DNA of 64,000 nucleotides, from contig OY744605.1 in assembly GCA_963556255.1 (NCBI GenBank), forward strand, positions 2,915,187-2,979,186. Reading direction: 5' to 3'. Origin of the DNA: Allolobophora icterica (taxonomy: Eukaryota > Annelida > Clitellata > Crassiclitellata > Lumbricidae). Under the pieces are notes generated by a model. The model saw only the letters and a program-made list of their open reading frames with translations. It was not told the origin of the DNA and searched no databases. How positions within the stretch are numbered: position 1 is the stretch's first letter; every line of letters begins with the position of its first letter. The position numbers and the translations under genes are program-made. This document shows positions 63,862 through 64,000 of the stretch, piece after piece.

Positions 63862-64000
63862 TATGTGTGTATGTATGTATGTATGTATGTATGTATGTAT
63901 GTATGTATGTATGTATGTATGTATGTATGTATGTATGTATGTATGTATGTATGTATGTATGTATGTATGTATGTATGTATGTATTTATGTATGTATGTAT
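63795..64000. repeat. (GTAT)n microsatellite
   Basis: Nearly pure GTAT repeat with a short (GT)n block, running to the end of the window. Confidence 0.98.

Overview
The window is nuclear DNA from an animal. It has an intron-containing host gene, dense LINE, hAT and other non-coding repeats, long microsatellites, and one almost complete Maverick/Polinton (adintovirus-like) endogenous virus. The repeat style fits a marine invertebrate, possibly a mollusc, but nothing here fixes the species.

Left part (1-18147): six exons of one plus-strand host gene can be placed by splice sites and matching phases (4303-4413, 5503-5664, 15693-15773, 16591-16711, 17494-17622, 17912-18147, ending in TGA). They encode the last 279 residues of a protein that may be a radial-spoke-head-10B-like axonemal protein. 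Its 10-kb intron holds a 21-bp minisatellite, a ~2.3-kb tandem duplication, many copies of a short unexplained motif pair, and three hAT-type non-autonomous elements with perfect 8-bp target-site duplications (TSDs).

Middle part (18.6-34.5 kb): decayed repeats. On the minus strand, 19.9-27.5 kb has three broken copies of a von Willebrand factor A (vWA) gene. Between them lie plus-strand 3' ends of a non-LTR retrotransposon. Further hAT elements and a TA-target MITE can be delimited exactly.

Polinton (34599-49301, 14703 bp): it has ~187-bp terminal inverted repeats (TIRs) and a perfect 6-bp TSD (CAGACC). Plus strand: protein-primed DNA polymerase B, adenain-type protease, and a fibre-like protein with phage-tail-fibre motifs and a C1q-like head. 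Minus strand: SAP/NUMOD-like protein, major capsid protein, a small basic virion-type protein, a frame-broken conserved gene, a membrane protein, a dUTPase-fold protein, a Gly-rich hydrophobic protein, minor capsid protein and packaging ATPase. Plus strand at the right end: a zinc-ribbon/phospholipase A2 protein and a retroviral-type integrase with chromodomain. Replication, packaging, maturation, capsid, entry-like and integration functions are therefore all present, so the element looks like a recently inserted virus genome. The most notable points are a canonical -1 slippery site joining the PLA2 and integrase frames; CRE/E-box, AP-1 and NF-kB consensus sites in the TIRs; palindromes at gene 3' ends; and a small acidic-repeat gene that looks like a late cassette insertion.

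Right part (49.3-64 kb): no host gene is recognised. It holds an inverted paralogue of the Polinton insertion site (58.2-58.8 kb), a decayed hAT transposase, LINE 3' ends, further copies of the dispersed motif families, a 57-bp minisatellite with a higher-order repeat that is open throughout, and microsatellites.
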